Part shown: piece by piece, positions 27,701 to 37,843 of the stretch | Layout of the letters: the number at the start of each line of letters is the position of its first letter | Numbering within the stretch: the first letter of the stretch is position 1 | Assembly (NCBI RefSeq): GCF_000231115.1 | Contig: NW_006889837.1 | Span: forward strand, 113,271-177,270 | Direction of reading: 5' to 3' | Length of the DNA stretch: 64,000 nucleotides | DNA from: Vittaforma corneae ATCC 50505 | Lineage: Eukaryota; Microsporidia; Nosematidae | The notes under the pieces: model-generated | Databases searched by the model: none | The model's input: only the letters and a program-made list of their open reading frames with translations | What the model was told of the DNA's origin: nothing | Program-made: the position numbers and the translations under genes

Positions 27701-30595
27701 ATGACTGCAGATCTCAAAAGATACAAATCTAGAAACTTTTTCTTCCACTCATATTTGATATTTCTCTACATGCTGGGTCTTCTTTTTATTTTCAAGCAAA
27801 CACACAAGGCAATGACAATTGTACTGTCATTTGCCTTTGGCTTGTCTTTTCTTGCGACATACTGGAGCACAAAAATACTCATTTTTGAATGTTTTAATAG
27901 CTCTGAAGATGGAGATTACATACTCTTTGAAAACAGATTAAATAAAGTTGCAAGAGAGAGAAATGGTGTTGAGTCATTCTTCTCAAATAGGAAAAAGTAC
28001 ATCATTCGGAAGAACAAAGCTATCAGTTTGAGTCCTGTGACTGAGCTAGACTTCAAAGATCTGAGAAGCGGAATAAAGATAGAAAATTACGACTATTTTG
28101 CCCCAAACGAATTTAAGGTTCCACGCCCTAACTTCTTTACGATGTTCAAGGAGCAGTGTGTTACTCCACTATTCTGTTTTCAGATATTCAGCTCATTGCT
28201 TATGTGCTTTGATGAACACGTAATGAACAGTCTTTTTTCAACTGCCATGATCATTTTTGTTGAAGCCTCTTTTGTATTGAGCAGAGTAACAACTATGAAA
28301 ATTTTTAGAAAACTAGAACATAAAACCTGTGATACTAAAAGAATCAGCAGGGGCAACGGAACCAAGATTGCCAATGAAGTTGTCAATTCTTCCGTACTCA
28401 AGCCTGGAGACAAGATACTAATTGACTCTATTGTTTATGTCCCTTGCGATCTTGTCATCATAGAGGGATCATGTGCAGTTAATGAGGCTATGCTATCCGG
28501 AGAGTCCATTCCTCTTTTTAAAGAGGAGATCATTGGATCTAATTCAGTGTTAAATATCAAGGAGCACAGAAGACACATTTTATTTGCCGGTACCAAGCTT
28601 GAAAAGATTTACTCCCCACTGACCTGTGTTGTACTTAGAACATCGTTTGACACCGAACAGGGCATTTTGCTCAACAAAATGCTACAATCCGAGGATATAA
28701 AATATGATCCTGAAGCTCTTAGATTTATTCTTCTTTTAAGCCTTATTTCAATTATCAACTGTCTTTTTACTTTTGTTTACAGTAAAAAGACTGGATATCC
28801 ATTATTTTTAGATATTATCATTCTATTTACCAACACGATACCGTTTGAATTACCAATGGAAATGGGAATGTCTGTCCAGTCTGCAGTTAAAAATTTGATG
28901 TCTAAGAAAATATACTGTCTTGAGCCATTCAGAATAACATTAGCGGGCAAAGTAGATGTTTGTTGCTTTGATAAGACAGGCACCCTGACAGATTCAAGAT
29001 TAGAAGTAAAGAAGATTGAGTTTAGAAATGAAAATACGAACAGAGTTCTTTCCTGCTGCCATAATTTAATAGTGGTTGATGGTGAAGTAAAAGGCGATCC
29101 CCTTGAAATTGCCATATGCAACTATGAATTTGAGAAAATACCATTTAAAGTTCATCAGCAATTCGCCTTCAGTTCCGAACTAAAACGACAATGCGTAGTA
29201 GCTGAGCTAGAGGGAGACAAAAAGAAGCTGTTCTTCTGTATGAAAGGAGCGCCAGAAGAAGTTCAGAAGTACCTTGCAGATGTTCCGAAGGAGTATGAAA
29301 GATACAAAGAATTTGCATCTCAAGGATTTAGAGTTCTTTCCTTGGCCTGTCGCTACTTTAATATTAATGATATGAAACTGTCTAACGAACGGTTGCTCGA
29401 TAGGTCCTACTTAGAAAGAGATATGGAGTTTTGTGGTTTCATCTTGCTAGGAAGTTCTCTCAAGAAGTACTCTAGGGAAATGTGTAAGATTTTGAAAGAT
29501 TCAGGATTGAAAGTATTGATGATTACAGGAGACAATCTTCTTACTGCCATGAATGTTGCAGAGCAATTGAATATTCAAGGAGAAGGCGTAGAGGGAAAAG
29601 ATATCGAAAAAGCACTTGAATCTGATAAATTTGTCCGCTATGCAGTATTTGGTAGGGCTGAGCCAAAACATAAGGAACTTATTATCAAGAAATACCAATC
29701 TCTTGGATTTCATACTATGATGGTAGGTGATGGCACAAATGACGTGGGAGCTTTAAAGGCTGCCGATGTAGGGGTAGCTATGCTAGAGCCACAGGAGGTT
29801 GTTATTCCAAGGGCTGAGAAACCGCTTACATTACTTGAGCAAGTAAAGGCAGAGTCGGCTACGTTAGAATCTATCAAACCAGGCGATGCATCAATAGCAG
29901 CCCCTTTGACGGTCAAAAGTGACTCATTGAAATCAATAGTTGAAATAATCCAGCAGGGTAGAAGTAGTTTAGTTACGACAATTCAAATGTACAAGATCTT
30001 AGCCATCAATTCAATCATCAGTGCATTCTTTTACATGTTTGTTGATGTGCTTGGAGTTAAGTTTTCAGATCCTCAGATGATTTCAATCGGCGTGCTTTCA
30101 TCAATAGGATTCACAGCAATTACTCAGCCAAAAGCGTTAGATTTTATTTCTAAACAACGCCCAATCACCTCAATTTTCAGTCCATACATGTTCTTTTCAA
30201 TTTTATCTCAATCTATTGTCCAAGTATCTTCACTCTATTTAGTTTACAAGAATATTTCCCTACCGAAGCCTGTAGTAACATTCGAGCCCTCGGTTATGAA
30301 TACCGTTCTTTTTATTATATCGAGTATCCAAACAGTCTCTACTTTAGTTTGCAATTACATTGGAAGACCATTCAGAGAGGATCTTGTTGAAAATAAGATG
30401 CTGGGACTCAGTCTTCTTGGAATTATTGGCTTTATTGGAAATATTTTCTTGAACTTCCATCCAGATTTGAATAACCTGATCAGTGTAGTCAATATTGATC
30501 AGCATTCTACATTTGTTATTGGACTGTGCGTTTCTATTGTTGTTCTCTCGTATGCTTGTGAAAGATCTGCCTTTAGATTTTTTATGATTAAATGA
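27701..30595 (+). CDS. SPF1: P5A-type ATPase SPF1 (ATP13A1)
   Basis: ER P-type ATPase that dislocates misinserted transmembrane helices and mistargeted mitochondrial tail-anchored proteins. The protein has about 964 residues versus 1215 in yeast. Visible motifs are the actuator MLSGESIPLFKEE, the phosphorylation site CFDKTGTLTDSR near residue 424 with P5A-style flanks, the hinge MVGDGTNDVGALKAADVGVAML near 674, and the P5A-specific PGDASIAAPLTVKSDSLKSIVEIIQQGRSSLVTTIQMYKIL. All catalytic residues are present. Membrane helices bracket these domains, with an N-terminal pair at residues 15-60. Confidence 0.95.
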   Translation: MTADLKRYKSRNFFFHSYLIFLYMLGLLFIFKQTHKAMTIVLSFAFGLSFLATYWSTKILIFECFNSSEDGDYILFENRLNKVARERNGVESFFSNRKKYIIRKNKAISLSPVTELDFKDLRSGIKIENYDYFAPNEFKVPRPNFFTMFKEQCVTPLFCFQIFSSLLMCFDEHVMNSLFSTAMIIFVEASFVLSRVTTMKIFRKLEHKTCDTKRISRGNGTKIANEVVNSSVLKPGDKILIDSIVYVPCDLVIIEGSCAVNEAMLSGESIPLFKEEIIGSNSVLNIKEHRRHILFAGTKLEKIYSPLTCVVLRTSFDTEQGILLNKMLQSEDIKYDPEALRFILLLSLISIINCLFTFVYSKKTGYPLFLDIIILFTNTIPFELPMEMGMSVQSAVKNLMSKKIYCLEPFRITLAGKVDVCCFDKTGTLTDSRLEVKKIEFRNENTNRVLSCCHNLIVVDGEVKGDPLEIAICNYEFEKIPFKVHQQFAFSSELKRQCVVAELEGDKKKLFFCMKGAPEEVQKYLADVPKEYERYKEFASQGFRVLSLACRYFNINDMKLSNERLLDRSYLERDMEFCGFILLGSSLKKYSREMCKILKDSGLKVLMITGDNLLTAMNVAEQLNIQGEGVEGKDIEKALESDKFVRYAVFGRAEPKHKELIIKKYQSLGFHTMMVGDGTNDVGALKAADVGVAMLEPQEVVIPRAEKPLTLLEQVKAESATLESIKPGDASIAAPLTVKSDSLKSIVEIIQQGRSSLVTTIQMYKILAINSIISAFFYMFVDVLGVKFSDPQMISIGVLSSIGFTAITQPKALDFISKQRPITSIFSPYMFFSILSQSIVQVSSLYLVYKNISLPKPVVTFEPSVMNTVLFIISSIQTVSTLVCNYIGRPFREDLVENKMLGLSLLGIIGFIGNIFLNFHPDLNNLISVVNIDQHSTFVIGLCVSIVVLSYACERSAFRFFMIK

Positions 30596-30757
30596 AATAT
30601 TACACGAATGTTTCGTACTTTTAAAATATCTATTATTGAAAGAAATACATAAGTGCAGCTCCATAGCAGCATTTGACTGTTACAAAATGCGTGTGTAGCA
30701 TCAGCGATGATACTTGAATATTAGCCGTACAAAAGCAGTATTACATTTTGAAATTTA

Positions 30758-32758
30758 TTAAGGCAGCAATGTATCGTCCTCACTATTATGAGCATCAATT
30801 AAGCTCCCAACATGCTCAAATTCACTACTTTCAATTACACCACCTTTAACTCTGAATAGTGGCATGTTGCTGACATTATTATTTGCTCCTGCCAGATACT
30901 CACTCGACTGTTCTTCCAACTTGATTTCCCTCGTCTTTGGCTTCTTTTCAGATCTAAACACAGGCAAAAATATTCGCGCTATATTCATCTTGTTTAATTT
31001 TAGAACTCTAATAAAATCAGTGAAAAACTCAATGATGAAACTTTGCATAGATGGGACATGATCAAACATACTTCTAAAGAGAATGAGATACGATGGTTTA
31101 TAAAAAAATTGATGGTTGACTATCGGATAAACGTGCTGCAGCAGTTTCAGTATCCTATATCTTTCGCACAGATCATTTGAAATAGTAAGGCCATTGCCGA
31201 GACTACTTTTATTTTCACTAAAATCATTTTCAAATTCACTAAAGTCTTCCAATATGCCCTTTGATCTTCCTTTTGTATCCACATCTATGTTTTGTGGTGT
31301 ACAAAACAGCCCGTTATTACAGCTGTCGCCAAAGATGTCATTTGTACAAAGATTGCTATCAAACGAATGAGAATGCTCTTCTATCTTTGTTTTCTTGACA
31401 GGAATAACTTCTTTCTTTTCAATATTGGAGGGTGAGTTGTTTGCAGTTGATTTGCTCTGAGTACATTCAGATCCACAAAGATACTCAAGATTTTGAATAA
31501 TTTTCCTAATCCGATTTTCAGTAAAAGGCTTAGAACTAAGAAGATAGTCTTGAAAATAGTATAAAACAATGCATGCATCCCTGGTTGTTTTTGAATTATC
31601 AACTGCTTTTATAATTGAGTTTAAATGCGATTTTTCAGGCACAGCCCCTGCCTCCAAGCATCGTCTGTAAAATTTAACGACTTTTGGATCTTTGCCTTCA
31701 AGAATCAACAAATCTAGCTCATCACTCATGTAAACGATCCTTTTAAATAGCATGATGTCAGCTGTGTCCTTGAACGATAAATCCGCAAAATCCTTTAGAT
31801 TTGTGCATTGATCATAAATTTGCTTATATATCCCACTTTTAAAATTCTCAACCGGCTTGATTGAGTAGAATATATCTTTTGCTCTAAAAAATACCTCTGG
31901 CTCGAAGTACTTCCTTCTTACTTCATATAACCCGTCTTGTTGCCAAGGAGCCCGAGATCTTTCAATCTGTTGAACTTCTGAATACGAAATATTAACGAAG
32001 ATGGAGTTAAACAATTGCGCAGTTTCGACACAAATGCATACGTTTGCAAGCTCAAAAAAGAGAAGCTCATTCAGAAGCGTAACCACATTTCTGTTAATTT
32101 CAATAAGCTTTCTGATAAAAATCATAATTAATCTGGTTATTTCATTAACTGTAAAGTTCGCATTGGGCGCGCCAAATCCAAGCATCTCTTGAAAGGAACT
32201 ATCATCCTCAAGTTTGCCATTACTACTGTCCTCGTCAAAAACCATTATGTCCCCAGATCCTAAGTTTTGGTTCTTCATAGTTTTATCACTAAAAGTCACT
32301 ATGCTATTCTGACGCATATTAATAATACTGTTTTTCTTATATATTTTTGATCCACCCATTGCAAAATATAATTTTTCGGTTATAAAAAATAGAAATTTCT
32401 TTGTGAAATACAAACCAGGTGCCTTGTTTGTGATGCTGACAATCTTTGTGATTACCCTCAGAGACATTTTGAAATGCATAGCTCTCAAAAAGTATAAAAT
32501 TTCATTTTCAAGAAAGTTCCATTCGTAAAGATTCTTGCTCAACTCCGGGATTTCCGATATTATATTTTCTATTTGGCTGAGATGAGAAATTGATTGAGGG
32601 GTAAGTTTTTTGTTCTTTATTAGTGAGTGCTTCAAGATATACAAGTCGTCTATAATGCCATGAGTTGGATTGTCTTCTGAAACACTTGCTATGTCGTTCC
32701 CACCTCCAATATGGCTCTCTTCACTAAGTTGGTTTTCTTCAGCATTCCTTCGAGACAT
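30758..32758 (-). CDS. Large helical protein of unknown function
   Basis: 666 residues, unrecognised. It looks largely alpha-helical, with long amphipathic stretches and no membrane segment or signal peptide, like an alpha-solenoid scaffold. An acidic Ser-rich N-terminus (residues 1-35) and a low-complexity acidic insert around residues 430-520 separate two ordered parts. The last 50 residues are polar. An AAATTT box precedes the ATG. A nuclear or trafficking complex subunit seems likely; there is no decisive motif. Confidence 0.65.
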   Translation of the reverse strand: MSRRNAEENQLSEESHIGGGNDIASVSEDNPTHGIIDDLYILKHSLIKNKKLTPQSISHLSQIENIISEIPELSKNLYEWNFLENEILYFLRAMHFKMSLRVITKIVSITNKAPGLYFTKKFLFFITEKLYFAMGGSKIYKKNSIINMRQNSIVTFSDKTMKNQNLGSGDIMVFDEDSSNGKLEDDSSFQEMLGFGAPNANFTVNEITRLIMIFIRKLIEINRNVVTLLNELLFFELANVCICVETAQLFNSIFVNISYSEVQQIERSRAPWQQDGLYEVRRKYFEPEVFFRAKDIFYSIKPVENFKSGIYKQIYDQCTNLKDFADLSFKDTADIMLFKRIVYMSDELDLLILEGKDPKVVKFYRRCLEAGAVPEKSHLNSIIKAVDNSKTTRDACIVLYYFQDYLLSSKPFTENRIRKIIQNLEYLCGSECTQSKSTANNSPSNIEKKEVIPVKKTKIEEHSHSFDSNLCTNDIFGDSCNNGLFCTPQNIDVDTKGRSKGILEDFSEFENDFSENKSSLGNGLTISNDLCERYRILKLLQHVYPIVNHQFFYKPSYLILFRSMFDHVPSMQSFIIEFFTDFIRVLKLNKMNIARIFLPVFRSEKKPKTREIKLEEQSSEYLAGANNNVSNMPLFRVKGGVIESSEFEHVGSLIDAHNSEDDTLLP

Positions 32759-32973
32759 TTTGGAGTACTAAAAATTTTCAGCCAAAGCATTTAAAAATGT
32801 TTTAACCAGAGACATTTTAGCTATGAATTGGAAGATGAGGCCACATTTATGTACAAATGAAGTCATTATTTGCTATCTGTCCTAAGAGTGGGCAATGCAC
32901 AGCATCTCAGATCAGTTAATATATCAAAATGGCGATCTTAAGAAATACGTATAAGTGACATGAATATATTTAC

Positions 32974-33876
32974 TTATAAGCCCTGTCTGTTGAGTATAAA
33001 TGCTGCAATAATCGCATTTGTCTGTATTTTTTCACTACATCCAACAGTAAGCCTTTGTTCAACTTCGCCAAGTAGCTTTAATATTTCCATTTTTTTGTTC
33101 AAACTTGAATTTACCAGCAGCTTTGATATTTTAGTAACTAAATTCGTACTGTCAACATCATGCTTTTCTATCTTTTCTTTACATCTTTTAAAATCATCTT
33201 TTGTTAAAGAATCAAAAATATCAACGAATACTTCGTCGCTTTTCATTCCAAAAAACTCAAGCACGTTTTCTATGCTCAAAGCTCCATATGATCCCTTAAT
33301 ACCCTGAATGTCGTTCATCACCTTCCTCATGTCACCATCACTAAACTGATTTAGTATTTCTATTCCCTCGTCATCGAAGGGGATGTCCTCTTTCAGACAA
33401 ACCTCCTTTATTCTTGAGCTTCCATTCACTGGCGAAAACCTGAATTTTGTGCATCTGCTCACTATGGGCTCAATAATCTTTTTGTAATAGTTACATATAA
33501 AACAAAATCTCGTATTTTTACTAGTTTCAATTATCCTTCTGATTGCTGCTTGGGCATCTCTGCTCATACTGTCAGCCTCATCAAGAACAATAATCTTAGG
33601 GCCTAGTAGCTTAATACCTGCAAATTCTTTTATCTGGGTCCTAACTGTATCAATTCCCCTATGGTCGCTAGCATTCAGTTCTAGAATGTTCTGATGAGCA
33701 AGTTCTCTGGTCAATGCCTTGATTGCCGTGGTCTTTCCAGTTCCTGGTGGTCCATAAAACAGCATATTTGGGAGGTCCTCAGTGTTAAAAGATTTGAGAC
33801 ATTCAATAACCTCGTCATTTCCACGGATTTCATCGAGTGTTTTCGGCCGGTATTTCTCAGTGAATGGTAAGGACAT
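32974..33876 (-). CDS. Replication factor C small subunit
   Basis: AAA+ clamp loader subunit that helps load PCNA. 300 residues. Motifs in order: EKYRPKTLDEI, Walker A FYGPPGTGKTT, Walker B IIVLDEADSM, sensor 1 near RFCFICNYYKKI, the arginine finger SRCTKFRF, and sensor 2 region SDGDMRKVMNDIQ. The block ELNASDHRGIDTVRTQIKEFA is typical of RFC2-RFC5. The SRCTKFRF variant resembles yeast RFC3 (human RFC5), while KIIEP resembles RFC2/RFC4, so I do not choose a number. The C-terminal collar helices are present. Confidence 0.92.
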   Translation of the reverse strand: MSLPFTEKYRPKTLDEIRGNDEVIECLKSFNTEDLPNMLFYGPPGTGKTTAIKALTRELAHQNILELNASDHRGIDTVRTQIKEFAGIKLLGPKIIVLDEADSMSRDAQAAIRRIIETSKNTRFCFICNYYKKIIEPIVSRCTKFRFSPVNGSSRIKEVCLKEDIPFDDEGIEILNQFSDGDMRKVMNDIQGIKGSYGALSIENVLEFFGMKSDEVFVDIFDSLTKDDFKRCKEKIEKHDVDSTNLVTKISKLLVNSSLNKKMEILKLLGEVEQRLTVGCSEKIQTNAIIAAFILNRQGL

Positions 33877-34187
33877 CGGATAAGAAGAAAAAAATTTTAT
33901 TATAAAATAGGTGGTATACCTTTGTTGAAGGGAATAATCCGCAGTTTACCAAATGTAGTTTTCTATACATTTACAACAGCTGATCCTATATGAATGAAAG
34001 TTGTAGGCCACTTGATCGACAGGACATTATTAAAATATACTACATAGTATATAGGAAATATTCTAATATGATGCAAAAGCACACTCTATTTACCCACCAA
34101 CATCTAACTACTGGACTCCATATTGAAACACAGTAAATTTTGAAACGTTACATGTTTTAAAATATAGCAAGGAATGTCAGGTAAAAT
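33877..34187. other. Divergent intergenic region, nothing recognised
   Basis: About 310 bases between the divergent RFC and Spa2-domain genes; no RNA gene or repeat was recognised. Confidence 0.5.
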
Positions 34188-35243
34188 ATGAGTCAACCGA
34201 CAAACAAGGATGTAGTAAGATATACTCTGCAATCATTTATTGGGAAAACGAGAAGGGATTTTGAAATGGATGACAGGCAGCGAGAGGCCATTCAAAGACT
34301 CTGTCAGCTGAAGGATGAGAAATTCGAAGAGCTTTGTGAAGATATAGCTAATGAAATACACAGAAGATCTGGAATGAAATACAACAAAAATAGCAAGATT
34401 CAAGACAAGTTCATGAAGCTTTCGGACCATAAATTCAAAAATCTGGTGATAGACACATTGACGGTATTTTATTTGAAGAATCCTGAATATAAGATGGAGG
34501 AGATGCCTGAGTTTCTTGAAAACATGAAAATTCTCATAGATCAGTTGAAGGTAGACTCTGAAAAGGCTATGTTTTTGGCAAAGCTTGAAAAGCTTAACTT
34601 TTACAATAAACTGAAGGAGTTTTTGGAATATACTAGAAAACAAGGCACGGATGAAAAGATTGTCTCGCATGTAATGAATGCTGTTGATGGTAAAATATCC
34701 AACGATGCTTCTAATTTTTGTGAGATACTTTCGTTTCCTAACATTTTTCTTGAAAAACTAAATGAGACAAAAATTTTCAAGGAATCAGATTTTCAAAAGT
34801 TTGAAGATCACAGAAATAAGATTCTTTCAACACTTTCCAACGACTCGATCAGCTTTAGAGAAAAATCAAAAACAATAAAACAGGAGTTGAGAGAAATAAT
34901 GTCCTTGGTAATTGAAAAATCCACAATACCTGCATTGAAGATCGAGTGTTTCGATGATGAAATCATGGAAATAATAGGTCTTTTGGATCTACTCAGAACT
35001 AATATTGAGAGCAGCGGTAGACTTGACTTAAACCAAATAGGAGCTACCTTCTCCGACATAATTGACAGAATTATTGAAAAGGCTCGATTTAAGGTTGATA
35101 AAGAGTTTATATCCGAGATTAAAATCCAAAAAATATCTCTTGAATCTCTGGGCGATCTGCCATCAAAAATTGAATCATTTCAATTGATTATTGACGTGGT
35201 CTGTGATGTGAGAAAATTTTTTCAAAAAATTGAGATGAAATAA
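34188..35243 (+). CDS. Spa2/GIT homology-domain (polarisome-like) protein
   Basis: 351 residues. Residues about 25-110 hold two consecutive copies of the short helical repeat found in Spa2 and GIT proteins (SHD): RQREAIQRLCQLKDEKFEELCEDI..IHRR, then KIQDKFMKLSDHKFKNLVIDTL. In fungi this domain binds MAPK kinases and other polarity factors at growth sites. The remainder is helical and hydrophilic. There is no CCC before the start. If correct, this is a minimal polarity scaffold that could work with the Rho-like GTPase at 16 kb; that link is inference. Confidence 0.62.
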   Translation: MSQPTNKDVVRYTLQSFIGKTRRDFEMDDRQREAIQRLCQLKDEKFEELCEDIANEIHRRSGMKYNKNSKIQDKFMKLSDHKFKNLVIDTLTVFYLKNPEYKMEEMPEFLENMKILIDQLKVDSEKAMFLAKLEKLNFYNKLKEFLEYTRKQGTDEKIVSHVMNAVDGKISNDASNFCEILSFPNIFLEKLNETKIFKESDFQKFEDHRNKILSTLSNDSISFREKSKTIKQELREIMSLVIEKSTIPALKIECFDDEIMEIIGLLDLLRTNIESSGRLDLNQIGATFSDIIDRIIEKARFKVDKEFISEIKIQKISLESLGDLPSKIESFQLIIDVVCDVRKFFQKIEMK

Positions 35244-35981
35244 ATTGTGATATTTTCAGTGATAGTGTGATTAATTTAAGAGAAAGCAGGAAAGCCTGCG
35301 AAAATGTAAGTAAGCCAAGTAGTAGTTCAGGTTTATTTGGCCAATGAAGCAGCCCATCAGTTTCAACGATAGGCCAGCTTCTATAAAAATCTGTAAAATT
35401 GACACAAAGCTATTGCAGCCAGATGAGTCCAACAACATTAATGCTTGAGTAAATGCTATGTTTAGTACCTCAGATTCTCTTCTGACAGTTATAATATAAA
35501 GATTATTTCATGGCAAGTACATGTGTCAAAAATAATATAGTTTGTTTTACGTCTAAAGTCTATCTGAATTTGATATGCCATCATGTTAAATTGCTAGATA
35601 GCCACTAAATTTTCTGGCTGGTATGATCATATTTTTGAATTACACCAGATGACAACTAATCATTTAAAATTTGTCTTAGCTTGCACATCCAAATACACCA
35701 CCTATACTCGTAATTTGCTTGTATAAACATGGCCATATTGCTTGTAAATTACTTGGTAAATAATTTTAAGTGACTTGTTTCCATTTCTGTTTTGATACTA
35801 GATTTCTAGAAATAAAAAAATAAAATAAAAACGGATATATTTTTAATTATAGTTTCTAAATGGCTTCAATTCCTATTAAACTTTCATATTTCCTCGGTTT
35901 GCTCCTAAAAATTTTTATATCAAAATTCTTTCTTTAAAAAATCTAAATTTGAGATCCATATGCAAGAAAAACGAAGTAGTG
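35244..35981. other. Long intergenic region upstream of the GATA gene
   Basis: About 740 AT-rich bases. I see no convincing open frame, tRNA or repeat. AAATTTT and TAAATTT boxes lie within about 85 bases of the GATA start, so the right end is probably its promoter. The length is large for this window and could hold regulatory sites or an unrecognised RNA. Confidence 0.45.
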
Positions 35982-36941
35982 ATGATCAAAGAGACGGCAG
36001 CAATTCAAAAACTAACAGTAGCGAAATGGCAACCCGACAAAATACCATTAAAAAATTCAGATAGCAACCAAGATGTGGCTGCTGTTTATCGGCTAGCAAC
36101 AAATATTCAGAAGGAATACTATCCATCAGAGACTCAGATTTATGGATATAATAACGAATACCAAAACAAGGAATATTCAAAGTATTATCTACAAGACGAA
36201 GTATTCTTTTCGGATCCGAAGTACATGCAGCCAATCTATTATCCAGACTCGTCCACAGAAATTAAAAGTACAAAAGATTTGAGAAAAAAGGCTAAACAAA
36301 GGGTATGCTCCAACTGTCAAACAACGTCTACGCCTTCTTGGAGAAGAAGTGGAAATGGAAAGACGCTCCTGTGCAATGCATGTGGACTCTACCAGAAGCT
36401 TCATAATAGGCCCAGGCCATTTAGTGTAAATTCAGAAGGCAGAACAAAAGCTCTAAAGGGTGCAACAGAAAAAACGTTGTGCGTTTCATGCAACAATGTT
36501 TTTCCAGCCACCGGGATAAAGAATTCTCCAAGCGGTGCACTGTGTCAGGAGTGTAACGTGTATTATAAAAATGGTGCTTTGGAAGGATGTGAAACGTCTG
36601 TACAAAATTTTTATAAATACCCGCCCGTATATGGATCTCATCATCCACCATACATGGATAATTACTATGACTATATGAACCAATACAGTTATTCTGTTGA
36701 TCCGTACAGTGCTGAGATATATGCCAATCAGTACTACTACCCTCCTATAGGCTATGAACTAGAGCAGCAATATCCTAAGTATTATTCAGGCTACCTACAT
36801 GGCATGTATGGCAATGAAGCCTTTAGAGATCCAACCGAGAGGGCTTTCAAGTCTATCCAAAAATCTAATGCGCCATACAAGACAGCAGCTAAGAAGTCAA
36901 ATGGTGAAATAAAGCCTCCAGAAACTACTAACAATGAATAA
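35982..36941 (+). CDS. GATA-type zinc finger transcription factor
   Basis: A 319-residue DNA-binding regulator. The first finger (about residues 109-133) is canonical: CSNCQTTSTPSWRRSGNG..LCNACGLYQKLHNRPRP, C-x2-C-x18-C-x2-C with the WRR and NACG residues that contact GATA sites. A second C-x2-C-x17-C-x2-C (about residues 166-190) keeps the four cysteines but lacks TPxWRR, so it probably does not bind DNA in the same way. The C-terminal part is very Tyr-rich (YYDYMNQYSYS..), a possible activation or condensate-forming region. I start at the first ATG; an earlier open stretch begins with TTG. Confidence 0.9.
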   Translation: MIKETAAIQKLTVAKWQPDKIPLKNSDSNQDVAAVYRLATNIQKEYYPSETQIYGYNNEYQNKEYSKYYLQDEVFFSDPKYMQPIYYPDSSTEIKSTKDLRKKAKQRVCSNCQTTSTPSWRRSGNGKTLLCNACGLYQKLHNRPRPFSVNSEGRTKALKGATEKTLCVSCNNVFPATGIKNSPSGALCQECNVYYKNGALEGCETSVQNFYKYPPVYGSHHPPYMDNYYDYMNQYSYSVDPYSAEIYANQYYYPPIGYELEQQYPKYYSGYLHGMYGNEAFRDPTERAFKSIQKSNAPYKTAAKKSNGEIKPPETTNNE

Positions 36942-37264
36942 ACATCAACCATCCTTAAAGACATTATGCTTTTGCATTGAAAGGATATTTTGTATATGCT
37001 TTGTTTTATCCACATAGCCAGCCTTGCTGACTGTATAGGCTTATATGTAGCACTTGATACTTAGCTATTGTACTTTAAAATTCAATATCAATCAACACTA
37101 ATAACTACTGGTTATATCTAGACTTTAAGATGGATCAGCATAAATTTCCTATCTCACCGTCTGATTTTGGCACTTGCAATTGTGCAAGGATATTTTTATA
37201 GCTAAAGTCTAGGCATGGTCTAGGTCGTTTTATTCAGTGGTAAGTAATATAATTGTCTTAAAAA
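36942..37264. other. Left part of a gene-poor 900-base region
   Basis: No convincing open frame. On the minus strand around 37230-37245 is TTACTTACC, the same core as a U1 snRNA 5' end, but nothing around it supports a U1 gene. The sequence CTTGCAATTGTGCAAG forms a short stem. Confidence 0.4.
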
Positions 37265-37388
37265 TATTCTTTTCGGCTAAGGAAACCCGAAAACAGCAAA
37301 AATTCACCTACCGATGATATTCACAAAATAAGATGCATTAACTTTCATGACTATAATAGTGACTGCTTCACACTTTTCTTGTATACAT
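37265..37388 (-). ncRNA. Candidate Sm-class small RNA
   Basis: On the minus strand three AAATTT boxes (37408-37449) and a doubled CCCTCCC (37389-37395) form a strong start signal, but the ATG that follows opens only a six-codon frame. About 85 bases further on is AATTTTTG (37297-37304), a perfect Sm-protein binding site. Three bases later comes a perfect 7-bp hairpin, TTTTCGG/CCGAAAA with a 10-base loop (37270-37293). Sm site plus terminal stem-loop is the 3'-end layout of spliceosomal U1, U2, U4 and U5 RNAs. I cannot match its 5' part to a particular snRNA, so identity and exact ends are open. Confidence 0.4.
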
Positions 37389-37449
37389 GGGAGGGTAGAT
37401 TTTTTTCAAATTTAAAATGTTAAAATTTTTACAAAAAAATGATAAATTT
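37389..37449 (-). promoter_or_regulatory. Strong AAATTT/CCC signal without a protein gene
   Basis: Boxes at 37408-37413, 37422-37430 and 37444-37449 plus CCCTCCC at 37389-37395, read on the minus strand. The signal precedes the candidate small RNA. Confidence 0.5.
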
Positions 37450-37843
37450 AAATGAAAGAAAAGGGACAAATCATATATGTAAAGCGCGCTGTTTTGTTAC
37501 CGACCATGACCTTTAAATTTATTTACTAGGGATTTCTTGCCCTTCTTTAGCTTCAAAGTTTTCCTTTGAATAGTGCTTTTTGTCTAAAAGTAGAAAAGTT
37601 CGAGTCAAAAATCAACTGTTTAAACCACAATGCATTATCTAAAGATTGATGGTCAACATGGTTTCTTTTTAAATGTAACTATTTTACAGTTATAAAGTAG
37701 TGGGTTCTCACAAATAAGTTGTTAAAGTGGGCCTTTAAATAGTATTCCCATGTTAATTTTAAAAATTAAACGGTAAACTAGCATTAGCTTGCTAATATAT
37801 ATAAGGTTTGATAGTTAACACACAAAGCAACTGATTGTACAGT
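37396..37843. other. Right part of the gene-poor region
   Basis: Contains a perfect 7-bp stem with 5-base loop, TTCAAAG/CTTTGAA, at 37552-37570, just after a plus-strand AAATTT and CCC pair (37514-37543) that is not followed by an ATG. No open frame was recognised. Confidence 0.4.

Noticed and set aside
37225..37245. TTACTTACC as a U1 snRNA 5' end (minus strand)
   Set aside because: Only the short core matches; no U1 stem-loops follow convincingly, and a short match is expected by chance.
37600..37620. GTTCGAGTC resembling a tRNA B-box
   Set aside because: The flanks do not pair and no A-box lies at the right distance.
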